A stretch of 64,000 nt of DNA. Origin: Microbacterium sp. SYP-A9085. GTDB lineage: Bacteria > Actinomycetota > Actinomycetes > Actinomycetales > Microbacteriaceae. Within the stretch, counting starts at the first letter, position 1, and each line of letters starts with the position of its first letter. The position numbers and the translations under genes were made by a program. Location: contig NZ_WJII01000003.1 of NCBI RefSeq assembly GCF_009649635.1, positions 1 to 64,000 of the forward strand, given 5' to 3'. The notes under the pieces are model-generated. The model was given only the letters and a program-made list of their open reading frames with translations. It was not told where the DNA came from and did not search any database. Of the stretch, positions 52,315 through 60,896 are shown piece after piece.

Positions 52315-53990
52315 GCCTCGATCACCAGCGGCACTATCATCGGGCGGCGGCGCAGCGACTGGTTCACCCAGCGGCCGATGGTGCGCCGCACGACCTGCGA
52401 CAGCGCGCGGTTGTCGTGCACGCCCGAGCGGGCGGCCTCGGCGAGGGCCGCGGCGATCTTCGGCTTGACGTCCTCGAACACGGCGTCGTCCTCCGCGAAC
52501 CCGCGGGCGTGCACCTCGGGGCCGGAGATGATTCGGCCGGTCGCCGAGTCCACGACGACGATGACGGAGATGAACCCCTCCTCGCCGAGGATGCGGCGGT
52601 CCTTCAGGTCGGCGTCCGTGATCTCGCCGACGGTGGATCCGTCCACGTACACGAAGCCGAGGTCGAGCTGGCCCACCACGCGCGCCACGCCGTCGCGCAG
52701 GTCGACGACGGTGCCGTTCTCGCCGCGGATCGCCCGGTCGGCCGGCACGCCGGTGTCGATGGCGAGCTGCGCGTTCGCGAAGAGGTGCCGGTGCTCGCCG
52801 TGGATCGGCAGCACGTTGCGGGGCTTCACGATGTTGTAGCAGTAAAGGAGTTCGCCGGCCGCCGCGTGCCCGGACACGTGCACCTTCGCGTTTCCCTTGT
52901 GCACCACGGTCGCGCCGAGCTTGATGAGCCCGTCGATCACCCGGTACACCGCGTTCTCGTTGCCGGGGATGAGGCTGGATGCCAGGATCACCGTGTCGCC
53001 GGGCCCCGGCTCGATCGCATGATCGAGGTTCGCCATCCGGGACAGCACCGCCATCGGCTCGCCCTGCGACCCCGTCGACATGTAGACGATCTGGTCGTCC
53101 GGCAGGTCCTTGGCCTTCTTGTAGTCGATGAGCACGCCCTCGGGCACCTGCAGGTAGCCGAGCTGCTCGGCGATCGTCATGTTGCGCACCATGCTGCGGC
53201 CGAGGAACGCCAGCCGGCGACCGTGCGCGGCCGCGGCGTCCAGCACCTGCTGCACGCGGTGCACGTGACTGGAGAAGCTTGCGACGATCACCCGGCGGGG
53301 CGCCTTGCCGATCACCTGGTCGAGCACCGGGCCGATCGACCGCTCCAGCGGGGTGAAGCCGGGGACGTCCGCGTTCGTGGAGTCGACCATGAAGAGGTCG
53401 ACGCCCTCTTCGCCGAGCCGCGCGAAAGCGCGCAGGTCGGTGAGGCGCCCGTCCAGCGGCAGCTGGTCCATCTTGAAGTCACCGGTGGCCAGCACGAGAC
53501 CCGCAGGGGTGCGGATCGCGACCGCCAGCGCGTCGGGGATCGAGTGGTTCACCGCGACGAACTCGAGCTCGAACGGCCCCACCTGCTCCCGGCCGCCCTC
53601 GCGGACGGTCATCGTGAACGGCTTGATCCGGTGCTCCTTGAGCTTGGCCTCCACAAGCGCCAGGGTCAGCCCGGATCCGATCAGCGGGATGTCGGGCTTG
53701 TGCTTGAGCAGGTACGGCACCGCACCGATGTGGTCCTCGTGGCCGTGCGTGAGGACTATCGCCTCGACGTCGTCCAGCCGATGCCGGATCGGCTCGAAGT
53801 CGGGCAGGATCAGGTCGACGCCGGGCTGATTCTCCTCCGGGAACAGCACGCCGCAGTCCACGACCAGCAGACGCCCGCCGAACTCGAACACCGTCATGTT
53901 TCGGCCGACCTCGCCGAGCCCGCCGAGGGGGATGACGCGGAGCGCGCCGGGTTCCAGTGCCGGCGGCGCGATGACGGCGTCGGTGCTCAT
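52311..53990 (-). CDS. rnj: Ribonuclease J
   Basis: A 559-residue metallo-beta-lactamase/beta-CASP RNase with 5' exo- and endonuclease activity. The zinc motif is HGHEDH (82-87); beta-CASP residues follow (SFSSHVHRVQQ, then SGHAAAGELLY with the conserved His). It degrades mRNA and matures rRNA, and in Actinobacteria works with RNase E. Its start overlaps the dapA stop (ATGA). Confidence 0.96.
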   Translation of the reverse strand: MSTDAVIAPPALEPGALRVIPLGGLGEVGRNMTVFEFGGRLLVVDCGVLFPEENQPGVDLILPDFEPIRHRLDDVEAIVLTHGHEDHIGAVPYLLKHKPDIPLIGSGLTLALVEAKLKEHRIKPFTMTVREGGREQVGPFELEFVAVNHSIPDALAVAIRTPAGLVLATGDFKMDQLPLDGRLTDLRAFARLGEEGVDLFMVDSTNADVPGFTPLERSIGPVLDQVIGKAPRRVIVASFSSHVHRVQQVLDAAAAHGRRLAFLGRSMVRNMTIAEQLGYLQVPEGVLIDYKKAKDLPDDQIVYMSTGSQGEPMAVLSRMANLDHAIEPGPGDTVILASSLIPGNENAVYRVIDGLIKLGATVVHKGNAKVHVSGHAAAGELLYCYNIVKPRNVLPIHGEHRHLFANAQLAIDTGVPADRAIRGENGTVVDLRDGVARVVGQLDLGFVYVDGSTVGEITDADLKDRRILGEEGFISVIVVVDSATGRIISGPEVHARGFAEDDAVFEDVKPKIAAALAEAARSGVHDNRALSQVVRRTIGRWVNQSLRRRPMIVPLVIEA

Positions 53991-54964
53991 CGGGTGGTCC
54001 CCGAGACCTTAGGCAGGGCGCCGCCGGCGGCGGCGTTGCGGTCGGGGCGGAAGTTGGAGAAGTCCACGCCCTCCACGTCGGTGACCAGGGCCAGCTCGTC
54101 CTCGATGATCGCGGCCTCCCATTCCTCGGGGCCGACCAGCGGCAGGCGGACGCGGGGGCTGGAGATCCGGCCGAGCCCGTGCAGGATGTACTTCGCCGAC
54201 ACGGTGCCGGGCACGTGGGTCATCACGGCGCGCACGAGCGGCTCGAGTCGGCGGTGCGCGGCGGTCGCGGCCGTCAGGTCGCCGCGGTTCACGGCATCCA
54301 CCATCGTCCGGTAGGGCTGGGCGGCGATGTTCGCGGTCACCCCGACCAGACCGGTCGCGCCGATGGCGAGGTGGGCCAGCACGTTCGCGTCGTCGCCGGA
54401 GAAGTACATCAGGTCGGTCTGGTTGAGCACCCGGGAGACCTCGCTGAAGTTCCCCTTCGCGTCCTTGACGGCCAAGATGTTGGGGTGCTTGGCCAGGCGC
54501 AGGATCGTCTCGTACGCGATCGGGACACCCGTGCGGCCCGGGATGTCGTACAGGATCACGGGCAGGTCAGTCGAGTCGGCGATCAGCCGGAAGTGGGTGA
54601 GGATGCCTGCCTGCGTCGGCTTGTTGTAGTACGGCGTGACGATCATGATGCCGTCGGCGCCGGCCTTCTCGCTGGCGCGGTACAGCTCGATGGCGTGCGC
54701 GGTCTCGTTCGATCCGCCGCCGGTGATGATCTTCGCCCGGCCGGCCGCGACATCCTTGCCCACCTCGACCAGGCGGATCTTCTCCGGGTCGGTCAGGGTG
54801 CTGGTCTCGCCGGTGGTGCCGGTGACGACGATGCCGTCGGCGCCCGCCGTGACGACGTCGTCCATATGCTTCTCGACCGCGGGCCAGTCGACTTCCCCGT
54901 CCGCCGTCATCGGCGTGACGAGGGCCACCAGTACCTGTCCGAAGGGGTTACCCGGGTGCGTCAT
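53987..54964 (-). CDS. dapA: 4-hydroxy-tetrahydrodipicolinate synthase
   Basis: First committed enzyme of the lysine/diaminopimelate pathway. The 325-residue (beta/alpha)8 protein has the Schiff-base Lys167 in ILAVKDAKG, Tyr139 in ILYDIPGRTG, and TGTTGE (48-53). TACCCT (54971-54976) lies six bases before the ATG at 54964; a GTG at 54994 would place the start before it and is rejected. Pairs with rnj in a conserved actinobacterial unit. Confidence 0.97.
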   Translation of the reverse strand: MTHPGNPFGQVLVALVTPMTADGEVDWPAVEKHMDDVVTAGADGIVVTGTTGETSTLTDPEKIRLVEVGKDVAAGRAKIITGGGSNETAHAIELYRASEKAGADGIMIVTPYYNKPTQAGILTHFRLIADSTDLPVILYDIPGRTGVPIAYETILRLAKHPNILAVKDAKGNFSEVSRVLNQTDLMYFSGDDANVLAHLAIGATGLVGVTANIAAQPYRTMVDAVNRGDLTAATAAHRRLEPLVRAVMTHVPGTVSAKYILHGLGRISSPRVRLPLVGPEEWEAAIIEDELALVTDVEGVDFSNFRPDRNAAAGGALPKVSGTTR

Positions 54965-55024
54965 CCTCTCAGGGTATCGGTTCCCGACCGGCACCCACCG
55001 CCGATGTCGCCGCCGGCGGGCGCC

Positions 55025-55795
55025 TCAGCGACCGGCCGGGCGGCCCCGCCGGCCCAGGCGCGCGGTGAGCCGATCCGGCAGCAGCGGCAGCAGCCACGCC
55101 ATCAGCCGGTACCGCAGCGACGGGATCGACACCGCGCGGCCCCGGGCGAGGCCCCGCAGCGAGACCCGGACGACGGTCGCGGCATCCAGCCACATCCACC
55201 CCGGGATCGCCTCCTGCCCCGGCGGCAGCCCCATCCGCTCGTGGAACCGGGTGTGCACGAACCCCGGGCACACCGCGGTCACGGTGACGCCGCGCGGCCG
55301 GTACGTCACGTTCGCCCACCGGCTGAACGACACCAGCCACCCCTTCGCGGCGCCGTACGTGCCGCGCGGCAGGAACGCGGCGATCGAGGCGACGTTGAGG
55401 ATGCGGCCGTGCCCGCGGGCGAGCATGGTGCCGAGGGCGGCGTGCATGAGCCGCAGCGGCACCTCGTCGTGCAGCCGCAGGTGACGCACTTCGGTCTCGA
55501 CATCGTTGCGCTCGAACGCCAGCGGCATCCCGAACCCGGCGTTGTTGACGAGGACCTCGACGGGGCGGCCGGCATCCGCGAGCCGGGCGACGACGACGGC
55601 GAGCGCATCCGGGTCCAGCAGATCCGCGACGAGAACCTCAGCACCCTGGCCGCGGGCGCGCACCGCGGCGGCGACGTCGTCGAGGGCGGCGCGGTCGCGG
55701 CCCACCAGGACGGTGTCGGCGCCGGCCGCGGCCAACTGCCGCGCATACTCCGCGCCCAGCCCGGACCCCGCTCCCGTGATCAGCGCCGTCACCAT
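55025..55795 (-). CDS. Short-chain dehydrogenase/reductase
   Basis: A 256-residue classical SDR. The cofactor loop is TGAGSGLG (7-14), NNAG lies at 84-87, and the catalytic residues are Ser137, Tyr147 and Lys151 in YGAAK. Position 32-33 (Gly-Arg-Asp) fits NADP preference. The substrate is unknown; similar proteins act on lipids or sterol-like molecules. An upstream in-frame GTG at 55804 overlaps the -10-like TAGCGT (55803-55808), which is seven bases before the ATG at 55795, so the ATG is preferred. Confidence 0.9.
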   Translation of the reverse strand: MVTALITGAGSGLGAEYARQLAAAGADTVLVGRDRAALDDVAAAVRARGQGAEVLVADLLDPDALAVVVARLADAGRPVEVLVNNAGFGMPLAFERNDVETEVRHLRLHDEVPLRLMHAALGTMLARGHGRILNVASIAAFLPRGTYGAAKGWLVSFSRWANVTYRPRGVTVTAVCPGFVHTRFHERMGLPPGQEAIPGWMWLDAATVVRVSLRGLARGRAVSIPSLRYRLMAWLLPLLPDRLTARLGRRGRPAGR

Positions 55796-55834
55796 GCTGG
55801 ACACGCTATCGCGCGGCGCGTGCGCCGCGGGCGC

Positions 55835-56332
55835 TCAGCGCTCCAGCCGCAAAAACCGGTAGCGGACGCCGGTGCGGGACGTGTGCCAGCCGGTGTCCGG
55901 GTCGGATGCCACGGTCTGCCAGCCGTCGACATCCGGCGCGGTCGTGTCGCCGGCGACGTCGATGTCGAGCTCGGTGACCTCGAGGCGGTCCGCGCGTCTC
56001 ATCGTCTCGCGGAAGATCTGTCCGCCGCCGATCACCCACGTCCACTCGGTCTGGGCGTCGGCCGCGAGGGCGAGGGCCTCGTCGAGGGATGCCGCGCGCT
56101 CAGCGCCGGCTTCGGCCCAGTCGTCGTTGCGGGTGACGACGATATTGCGCCGGCCGGGGAGGGGACGGAACCGGTCCGGGAAGGAGTCCCAGGTCCGCCG
56201 GCCCATCACGACCGGGGTGCCCATCGTGAGCTGCTTGAAGTGCGCCATGTCCTCGGGGACGTGCCACGGCATTCCCCCGTCGGCGCCGATGATGCCGCCG
56301 GAGGCCTGCGCCCAGATGAGTCCGATGCGCAT
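55835..56332 (-). CDS. folA: Dihydrofolate reductase
   Basis: A 165-residue FolA: GIIGADGGMPWHVPEDMAHFK holds the Met20-type loop and the catalytic Asp, VVMGRRTWDSFP binds NADPH, and WVIGGGQIFRE is the second dinucleotide motif. It regenerates tetrahydrofolate used by thymidylate synthase, whose gene ends one base before this start. Trimethoprim sensitivity cannot be predicted. Confidence 0.96.
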   Translation of the reverse strand: MRIGLIWAQASGGIIGADGGMPWHVPEDMAHFKQLTMGTPVVMGRRTWDSFPDRFRPLPGRRNIVVTRNDDWAEAGAERAASLDEALALAADAQTEWTWVIGGGQIFRETMRRADRLEVTELDIDVAGDTTAPDVDGWQTVASDPDTGWHTSRTGVRYRFLRLER

Positions 56333-56333
56333 G

Positions 56334-57137
56334 TCAGACGGCGACGGCGCCGCGGATCGTGGGGTGATGCTGGTAGTCCTCGAGAACGAAGTCGTCGTAC
56401 TCGTAGTCGAAGATCGACGCCGGCGTGCGGGCCATCCGCAGCGTCGGGTACGGGTACGGGTCGCGGCTCAGCTGCTCGCGCACCTGCTCCCGGTGGTTGT
56501 CATAGATGTGGCAGTCGCCGCCGGTCCAGACGAACTCTCCGGGCTGAAGTCCCGTCTGCTGCGCGACCATGAGCGTGAGCAGCGCGTAGGAGGCGATGTT
56601 GAACGGGACGCCGAGGAAAAGGTCGGCACTGCGCTGGTACAGCTGGCACGAGAGCCGGCCGTCGGCGACGTAGAACTGGAACAGCGCGTGGCACGGCGCG
56701 AGCGCCATCTGCGGGATGTCGGCGGGGTTCCACGCCGACACGATGAGCCGCCGCGAGTCGGGGGTGTCGCGGATCTGCGCGATCACCTGCGCTATCTGGT
56801 CGATGCTTTCGCCGTTCGGGGACGGCCACGACCGCCACTGCACGCCGTACACGGGACCGAGCTCGCCCGCGGCATCCGCCCACTCATCCCAGATGGTGAC
56901 GCCGCGCTCCTGCAGCCAGCGCACGTTCGACTCGCCGCGCAGGAACCACAGCAGCTCCAGGGCCAGCGAGCGGAAGTGGACGCGCTTGGTCGTGATCAGC
57001 GGAAACGACGCGGCCAGGTCGAACCGGATCTGGCGGCCGAACGCGCTGGTGGTGCCCGTCCCGGTGCGGTCGCTCTTGTGCGTGCCGTGCTCCAGCACGT
57101 CGCGCAGCAGGTCCTCATAGGGCGTGGGGATGCTCAC
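56334..57137 (-). CDS. thyA: Thymidylate synthase
   Basis: A 267-residue ThyA that makes dTMP from dUMP. The nucleophile is Cys149 in [10 protein letters not shown]; the dUMP-phosphate arginines lie in [12 protein letters not shown] and [13 protein letters not shown]. Starts at GTG with TATCGT (57144-57149) six bases upstream, so it is probably leaderless. Pairs with folA. Together with UdgX it bears on uracil in DNA, though the genes are far apart. Confidence 0.97.
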   Translation of the reverse strand: MSIPTPYEDLLRDVLEHGTHKSDRTGTGTTSAFGRQIRFDLAASFPLITTKRVHFRSLALELLWFLRGESNVRWLQERGVTIWDEWADAAGELGPVYGVQWRSWPSPNGESIDQIAQVIAQIRDTPDSRRLIVSAWNPADIPQMALAPCHALFQFYVADGRLSCQLYQRSADLFLGVPFNIASYALLTLMVAQQTGLQPGEFVWTGGDCHIYDNHREQVREQLSRDPYPYPTLRMARTPASIFDYEYDDFVLEDYQHHPTIRGAVAV

Positions 57138-57208
57138 ACCGTCACGATACCGTCGACATACTCCGTCATCTCGACCCGCGCCGGGCGCGGCGCCGCTACC
57201 GTGGCTGA

Positions 57209-57643
57209 ATGCCCGCCTGGATCGCCGTGCTCGCCGTCACCGGCCTCATCGCGGTGACGCTCGCGGCCGGGTGGGCGCTGCACCGCCGGGACGGGCGCGC
57301 CCGCACGGTGGACGCGGATGCCGCGGAGCCGACGCTCGTGGATTCGCAGCTGCGGGGCGCGAACGCCACGCTCGTGCAGTTCAGCACCCAGTTCTGCACG
57401 CGGTGCCCGCACGTGCGCCGGATGTTGGGCGCCATCGCGGATGCGACGGACGGCGTGGCGTTCGCCGAGATCGACCTCACCCACCGGCCGGACCTGGCCC
57501 GGCGCCTGCACATCCTGCAGACGCCGACCGTGTTCGTGCTCGACGGTGACGCGTACGTGCGCACCCGTTTCACCGGCGCACCCACACCCCGCGCGGTCAC
57601 GGCCGCGCTCGACCGTGTGATCGGAGATCCCGCCCGTGTCTGA
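57209..57643 (+). CDS. Membrane-anchored thioredoxin-like protein, CTRC motif
   Basis: A 144-residue protein with one N-terminal membrane segment (about 3-23) and a thioredoxin fold facing outward or in the cytoplasm. The active site is Cys63-Thr-Arg-Cys66 rather than [15 protein letters not shown] has the cis-Pro. TACCGT (57197-57202) lies six bases before the ATG. The gene overlaps the DUF4395 gene by eight bases, so the two proteins probably work as one redox pair. Confidence 0.9.
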   Translation: MPAWIAVLAVTGLIAVTLAAGWALHRRDGRARTVDADAAEPTLVDSQLRGANATLVQFSTQFCTRCPHVRRMLGAIADATDGVAFAEIDLTHRPDLARRLHILQTPTVFVLDGDAYVRTRFTGAPTPRAVTAALDRVIGDPARV

Positions 57644-58118
57644 CATCCCTGGCATCGACCCGCGCGGCCCGCGGTTCGGCGCGACGATCACCTCGGTGCT
57701 GCTGCTCGTGACGGTGGGCCTGGGCCTGACCGCGCTGCCGGGAGCGACGCTGTCGGCGCGCGTGACCGATCCGGCGTTCCTGCTGCTCGCGGCGGTGGCG
57801 CTCCTGTTCCTGTGGGGCGTCGCGTCGCCGCGCACGGCGCCGTGGGGCGTGCTGTACCGGCGGCTCGTGCAGCCGCGGCTGAGCCGGCCCGACGAGCTCG
57901 AGGACCCGCGCCCGCCGCGGTTCGCGCAGGGCGTGGGCCTGTTCGTCAGCGTGGTGGGGCTCGTGCTGCAGGTGGCCGGTGTGCCGTGGGCGCTGCCGAT
58001 CGCGGCGGCCGCCGCGTTCGTCGCCGCGTTCCTCAACGCGGCGTTCGGCTTCTGCCTGGGCTGCCAGATGTATCTGCTCCTGCAGCGCGCCGGTGTGATC
58101 GGCCGCGCGACCGCGTAG
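57636..58118 (+). CDS. DUF4395 membrane protein with CxxC
   Basis: A 160-residue membrane protein with about four segments (roughly 19-38, 46-64, 98-114, 117-136). Near the C-terminus is FGFCLGCQMYLLLQR, with Cys140 and Cys143 at a membrane boundary. This is the DUF4395 signature; members lie beside thioredoxin-like genes, and some are fused. A role in passing electrons or disulfides across the membrane is inferred. Starts at GTG overlapping its partner. Confidence 0.88.
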   Translation: MSDIPGIDPRGPRFGATITSVLLLVTVGLGLTALPGATLSARVTDPAFLLLAAVALLFLWGVASPRTAPWGVLYRRLVQPRLSRPDELEDPRPPRFAQGVGLFVSVVGLVLQVAGVPWALPIAAAAAFVAAFLNAAFGFCLGCQMYLLLQRAGVIGRATA

Positions 58119-58150
58119 GCGCCGCGGCGTCTCGCTGCACCTCACTTCGC

Positions 58151-58198
58151 GGTCCCGACATGCCGCATCCCCGCGCCGAAGCGACACCACGGGACGGC
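58151..58198. repeat. Copy of the dispersed intergenic palindrome
   Basis: A partly degenerate copy: TGCCGCATC (left inner arm) and GAAGCGACACCACGGGACGG (right arm). The right arm matches the left arm of other copies in inverse orientation, as if two half-units had recombined. Lies between DUF4395 and osmC, 185 bases with no gene. Confidence 0.65.
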
Positions 58199-58303
58199 GA
58201 GTTCCGGCAGTGGCGGCAGCCGCGGGCCAGCGCCCGCGACGTCGGCCCCGCCGAGGGGCGAGGATGCCGATTAGGCTGAGCGGACACCGACGAGGGAGCA
58301 GAT

Positions 58304-58729
58304 ATGAGCGTCACGAGTGAAGCCACCGCCCAGTGGAAGGGAACACTTTTCGAGGGATCCGGGCAGGTGAGCCTCACGAGCTCCGGCCAGGGGCCGTACC
58401 CGGTGAACTGGAAGGCGCGCAGCGAGGGGTCCGACTCGGTGACCACCCCCGAGGAGCTCATCGCCGCCGCGCACGCCGCCTGCTACTGCATGGCGTTCTC
58501 GAACGCCCTGACGCAGAACGGCACCCCGCCGCAGAGCCTGGAGGCATCGGCATCCGTCACCTTCACGCCGGGCACCGGGATCACCGGAAGTCACCTGAAC
58601 GTGTCGGCCGTGGTCCCGGGCATCGAGGAGGAGGACTTCGACCGCATCGCCGAGGAGGCGAAGGCCGGATGCCCCGTCTCGAAGGCGCTGGCCGGGATCG
58701 AGATCACCCTCGAGGCGTCGCTTGCCTGA
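58304..58729 (+). CDS. OsmC-family peroxiredoxin
   Basis: A 141-residue OsmC/Ohr-type hydroperoxide reductase. The catalytic pair is Cys60 (AHAACYCMAFS) and Cys123 (KAGCPVSKAL); Cys62 is an additional cysteine. It reduces organic hydroperoxides. Unlike most genes here it has a normal leader: TAGGCT (58272-58277) plus AGGGAG before the ATG. Translationally coupled to the next gene, which starts at TTG inside its last codons. Confidence 0.92.
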   Translation: MSVTSEATAQWKGTLFEGSGQVSLTSSGQGPYPVNWKARSEGSDSVTTPEELIAAAHAACYCMAFSNALTQNGTPPQSLEASASVTFTPGTGITGSHLNVSAVVPGIEEEDFDRIAEEAKAGCPVSKALAGIEITLEASLA

Positions 58730-59675
58730 TGCCCCGTCGAGACCCCGCCGCGTCGTCGTGGCGGGGGCTTCCGGCCTCATCGGGCGTCACCTCGCGGCGT
58801 CCCTCCGAGCCGACGGCGTCACGGTCACCCGGCTCGTGCGCCACCCGGCACAGGAGCCGGACGAGGTCGAGTGGCTCACGGACGACCGGCCGCTGGATCC
58901 CGCCGTCCTGGACGGTGCCGACGCCGTCGTGGGGCTGAACGGCGCGAGCATCGGGCGGATGCCGTGGACCCGGCGTTACCGCAGCACGCTGCTGTGGTCG
59001 CGGATCACGCCCACCCGCACGCTGGCCGACGCCATCCGGCGGCTCGGCGAGCGCGCCCCGGCGTTCCTGAGCGCCTCGGCCGTCGGCTACTACGGCACCG
59101 CCCCAGGCCGGCGGCTGACCGAGCAGTCTCCCCGCGGCGACACGTTCCTGGCCGACCTGTGCGGCGAGTGGGAGCGCGCGGCACGCCGCGCCGGCGACCG
59201 CGCACGCGTCGTGCATCTGCGCACGGCGCCGGTGGTGCATCCGCGGGGCGTTCTCGCGCCGATGATGCTGCTCACGCGGCTGGGGCTGGCGGGGCCCATC
59301 GGGGGCGGCACGCAGGTGTGGCCGTGGATCTCGCTGGAGGACGAGGTGCGCGCTATCCGGCACGTGATGGATGCCGACATCGACGGCCCGGTGAACCTGG
59401 CCGGCCCGGCCCGGGCGACCGCGAACGACCTCGGCTTCGCGCTCGCGGTGCGGATGAACCGTCCGTACCTGCTGCGAGCTCCGCGGTGGGCGCTGCGGCT
59501 CGCACTCGGCGCCGACGCCGCGGACGCGGTGCTGCTCGCGGACGCCCACGTGGTGCCCCGCGTGCTGGAATCCCACGGTTTCGCGTTCCGGCATCCGAGT
59601 GTCGAGGCGGCGATCACCGCCGCGGTGCCGGGTCACGACCGGGAGCGGTCTCCGGCTTCGAGCCGCAGCGACTGA
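58722..59675 (+). CDS. TIGR01777 family NAD(P)-binding epimerase-like protein
   Basis: A 317-residue extended-SDR protein: GASGLIGRHL (16-25), LSASAVGYYG with the Ser-Tyr region, and a C-terminal DUF1731-like part (VNLAGPARATANDLGFALA onward). Function unknown; relatives are linked to cell-division or envelope genes. The start must lie before the Rossmann strand, and the only candidate is TTG at 58722, overlapping the osmC stop by eight bases. Its 3' end overlaps the convergent gene by 43 bases. Confidence 0.9.
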   Translation: MPDAPSRPRRVVVAGASGLIGRHLAASLRADGVTVTRLVRHPAQEPDEVEWLTDDRPLDPAVLDGADAVVGLNGASIGRMPWTRRYRSTLLWSRITPTRTLADAIRRLGERAPAFLSASAVGYYGTAPGRRLTEQSPRGDTFLADLCGEWERAARRAGDRARVVHLRTAPVVHPRGVLAPMMLLTRLGLAGPIGGGTQVWPWISLEDEVRAIRHVMDADIDGPVNLAGPARATANDLGFALAVRMNRPYLLRAPRWALRLALGADAADAVLLADAHVVPRVLESHGFAFRHPSVEAAITAAVPGHDRERSPASSRSD

Positions 59676-60085
59676 CGGACGGCGCTACGCGCGCGCCGGC
59701 GGTCGCCGGCGGCGTCGTACGCGAGACCCAGCCGGTACCACGCCCGCCAGTCGTCCGGATGCTCCTGCACGTCGGCGCGGTAGCGGGGGAACACGGTGTC
59801 GGCGTCCCCGCGGACCACCCGTCCGCTGGGGTGGACGGCGACGTCGTCGTCGGGCAGGCCCCCCTCGGACTCGAGGCGCTTACCCACGCGTTCGGCGCGG
59901 ACCCCGAACCAGATCTCCCGGCCCACGGCCCATGCCGCCACGAGCGGGATGACGATCAGCGCCGCCCCCATCGCTATCGCGACGGCCCGGCCGCTCGTCA
60001 GCAGAAGCCACGCCCACTGGGCGATCACCACGATGTACAGCACGAGGACGGCCGCGATAAGGGCGACCGAGACGCGCGTCTTCAT
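59633..60085 (-). CDS. Small membrane protein with a TPR-like C-terminus
   Basis: A 150-residue protein with two membrane segments (about 7-27 and 36-56) and, after a charged linker, a single TPR-like motif (about 104-138: HPDDWRAWYRLGLAYDAAGDRRRARSAVRQSLRL). Function unknown. Coupled to dapB by an ATGA overlap, which makes it part of that unit. The last codons overlap the convergent epimerase gene by 43 bases. Confidence 0.85.
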   Translation of the reverse strand: MKTRVSVALIAAVLVLYIVVIAQWAWLLLTSGRAVAIAMGAALIVIPLVAAWAVGREIWFGVRAERVGKRLESEGGLPDDDVAVHPSGRVVRGDADTVFPRYRADVQEHPDDWRAWYRLGLAYDAAGDRRRARSAVRQSLRLEAGDRSRS

Positions 60086-60843
60086 GCCGACGGCGCCGTG
60101 CCGGGCGAGCGGATCCCGATGTCGAGGAAGCTGTCCAGGCCGACGACCACGCCCCGGGCGCCCACGGCGTGCCGCAGTGCGAGCCGGATGCCGGGGGCGT
60201 ACGCGGCGGCGGCCTCGACGGTGTCGTGCACGATCGAGAGGGACTCGCCGGCGCCGGACAGGATGACCTCCTGCCGCGCGACGACTCCCGGTCGGCGCAG
60301 CGAGTGCACCGGCACGGACGCCACCTGCTGCCCGCGGGCCCGCTGGTCCACGTGCGGGGCGAGGACAGGACCCTGCGCGGTGCGCGCGGCGGCGATCATC
60401 TCCGCGGTGTGCACGGCCGTGCCGCTGGGCGAATCCACTTTGCTGTCGCGGTGGGCCTCGACGATCTCGACGGACGGGAAGAACGGCGCGGCGGCCGCGG
60501 CCAGGGCGGAACCGATCACCGATCCCAGCGAGAAGTTCGGGATGAAGACGGCGCCGGTGCCGGCGGCATCCACGAGCGGGCGGACCAGCGCTATCCGCTC
60601 GGACGACCAGCCGGACGTGCCGACGAGGATGTTGATGCCGCGTTCCACCGTCGCGCGCACGACGTCCACCGACACGGCCGGGGTGGAGGCATCCACGACC
60701 AGATCGGCGCCGTCGATGAGCGCTATGTCGTCGCGGGAAGACAGGGTGGCATGGACGACGTAGTCGGGTTCGGCCTCGACGACGGACGTGATGACACCGC
60801 CGAGCTTGCCGGTGCCGCCCACGATCGCCACACGTGTCGTCAT
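60082..60843 (-). CDS. dapB: 4-hydroxy-tetrahydrodipicolinate reductase
   Basis: Second enzyme of the lysine/DAP pathway, 253 residues. GGTGKLGG (9-16) binds NAD(P)H, and DSPSGTA ends the active-site motif EAHRDSKVDSPSGTA. In most DapB proteins this reads EHH..K-DAPSGTA: here the second His is Arg and the Ala is Ser, while the His and Lys held to be catalytic remain. TAGGCT (60850-60855) lies six bases before the ATG. Unlike dapA it is not linked to rnj. Confidence 0.95.
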   Translation of the reverse strand: MTTRVAIVGGTGKLGGVITSVVEAEPDYVVHATLSSRDDIALIDGADLVVDASTPAVSVDVVRATVERGINILVGTSGWSSERIALVRPLVDAAGTGAVFIPNFSLGSVIGSALAAAAAPFFPSVEIVEAHRDSKVDSPSGTAVHTAEMIAAARTAQGPVLAPHVDQRARGQQVASVPVHSLRRPGVVARQEVILSGAGESLSIVHDTVEAAAAYAPGIRLALRHAVGARGVVVGLDSFLDIGIRSPGTAPSA

Positions 60844-60849
60844 GCGTCA

Positions 60850-60890
60850 AGCCTACGGCGCGCACCGTCGACCGCGGTGCACCGTAGGCT
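60850..60890. promoter_or_regulatory. Back-to-back leaderless promoters of dapB and GNAT gene
   Basis: TAGGCT on the minus strand (60850-60855) is six bases before the dapB ATG; TAGGCT on the plus strand (60885-60890) is six bases before the GNAT ATG. The two -10 elements are identical and 29 bases apart, and the start codons are only 53 bases apart, leaving no room for leaders with Shine-Dalgarno sites. Confidence 0.65.
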
Positions 60891-60896
60891 CGTCAC

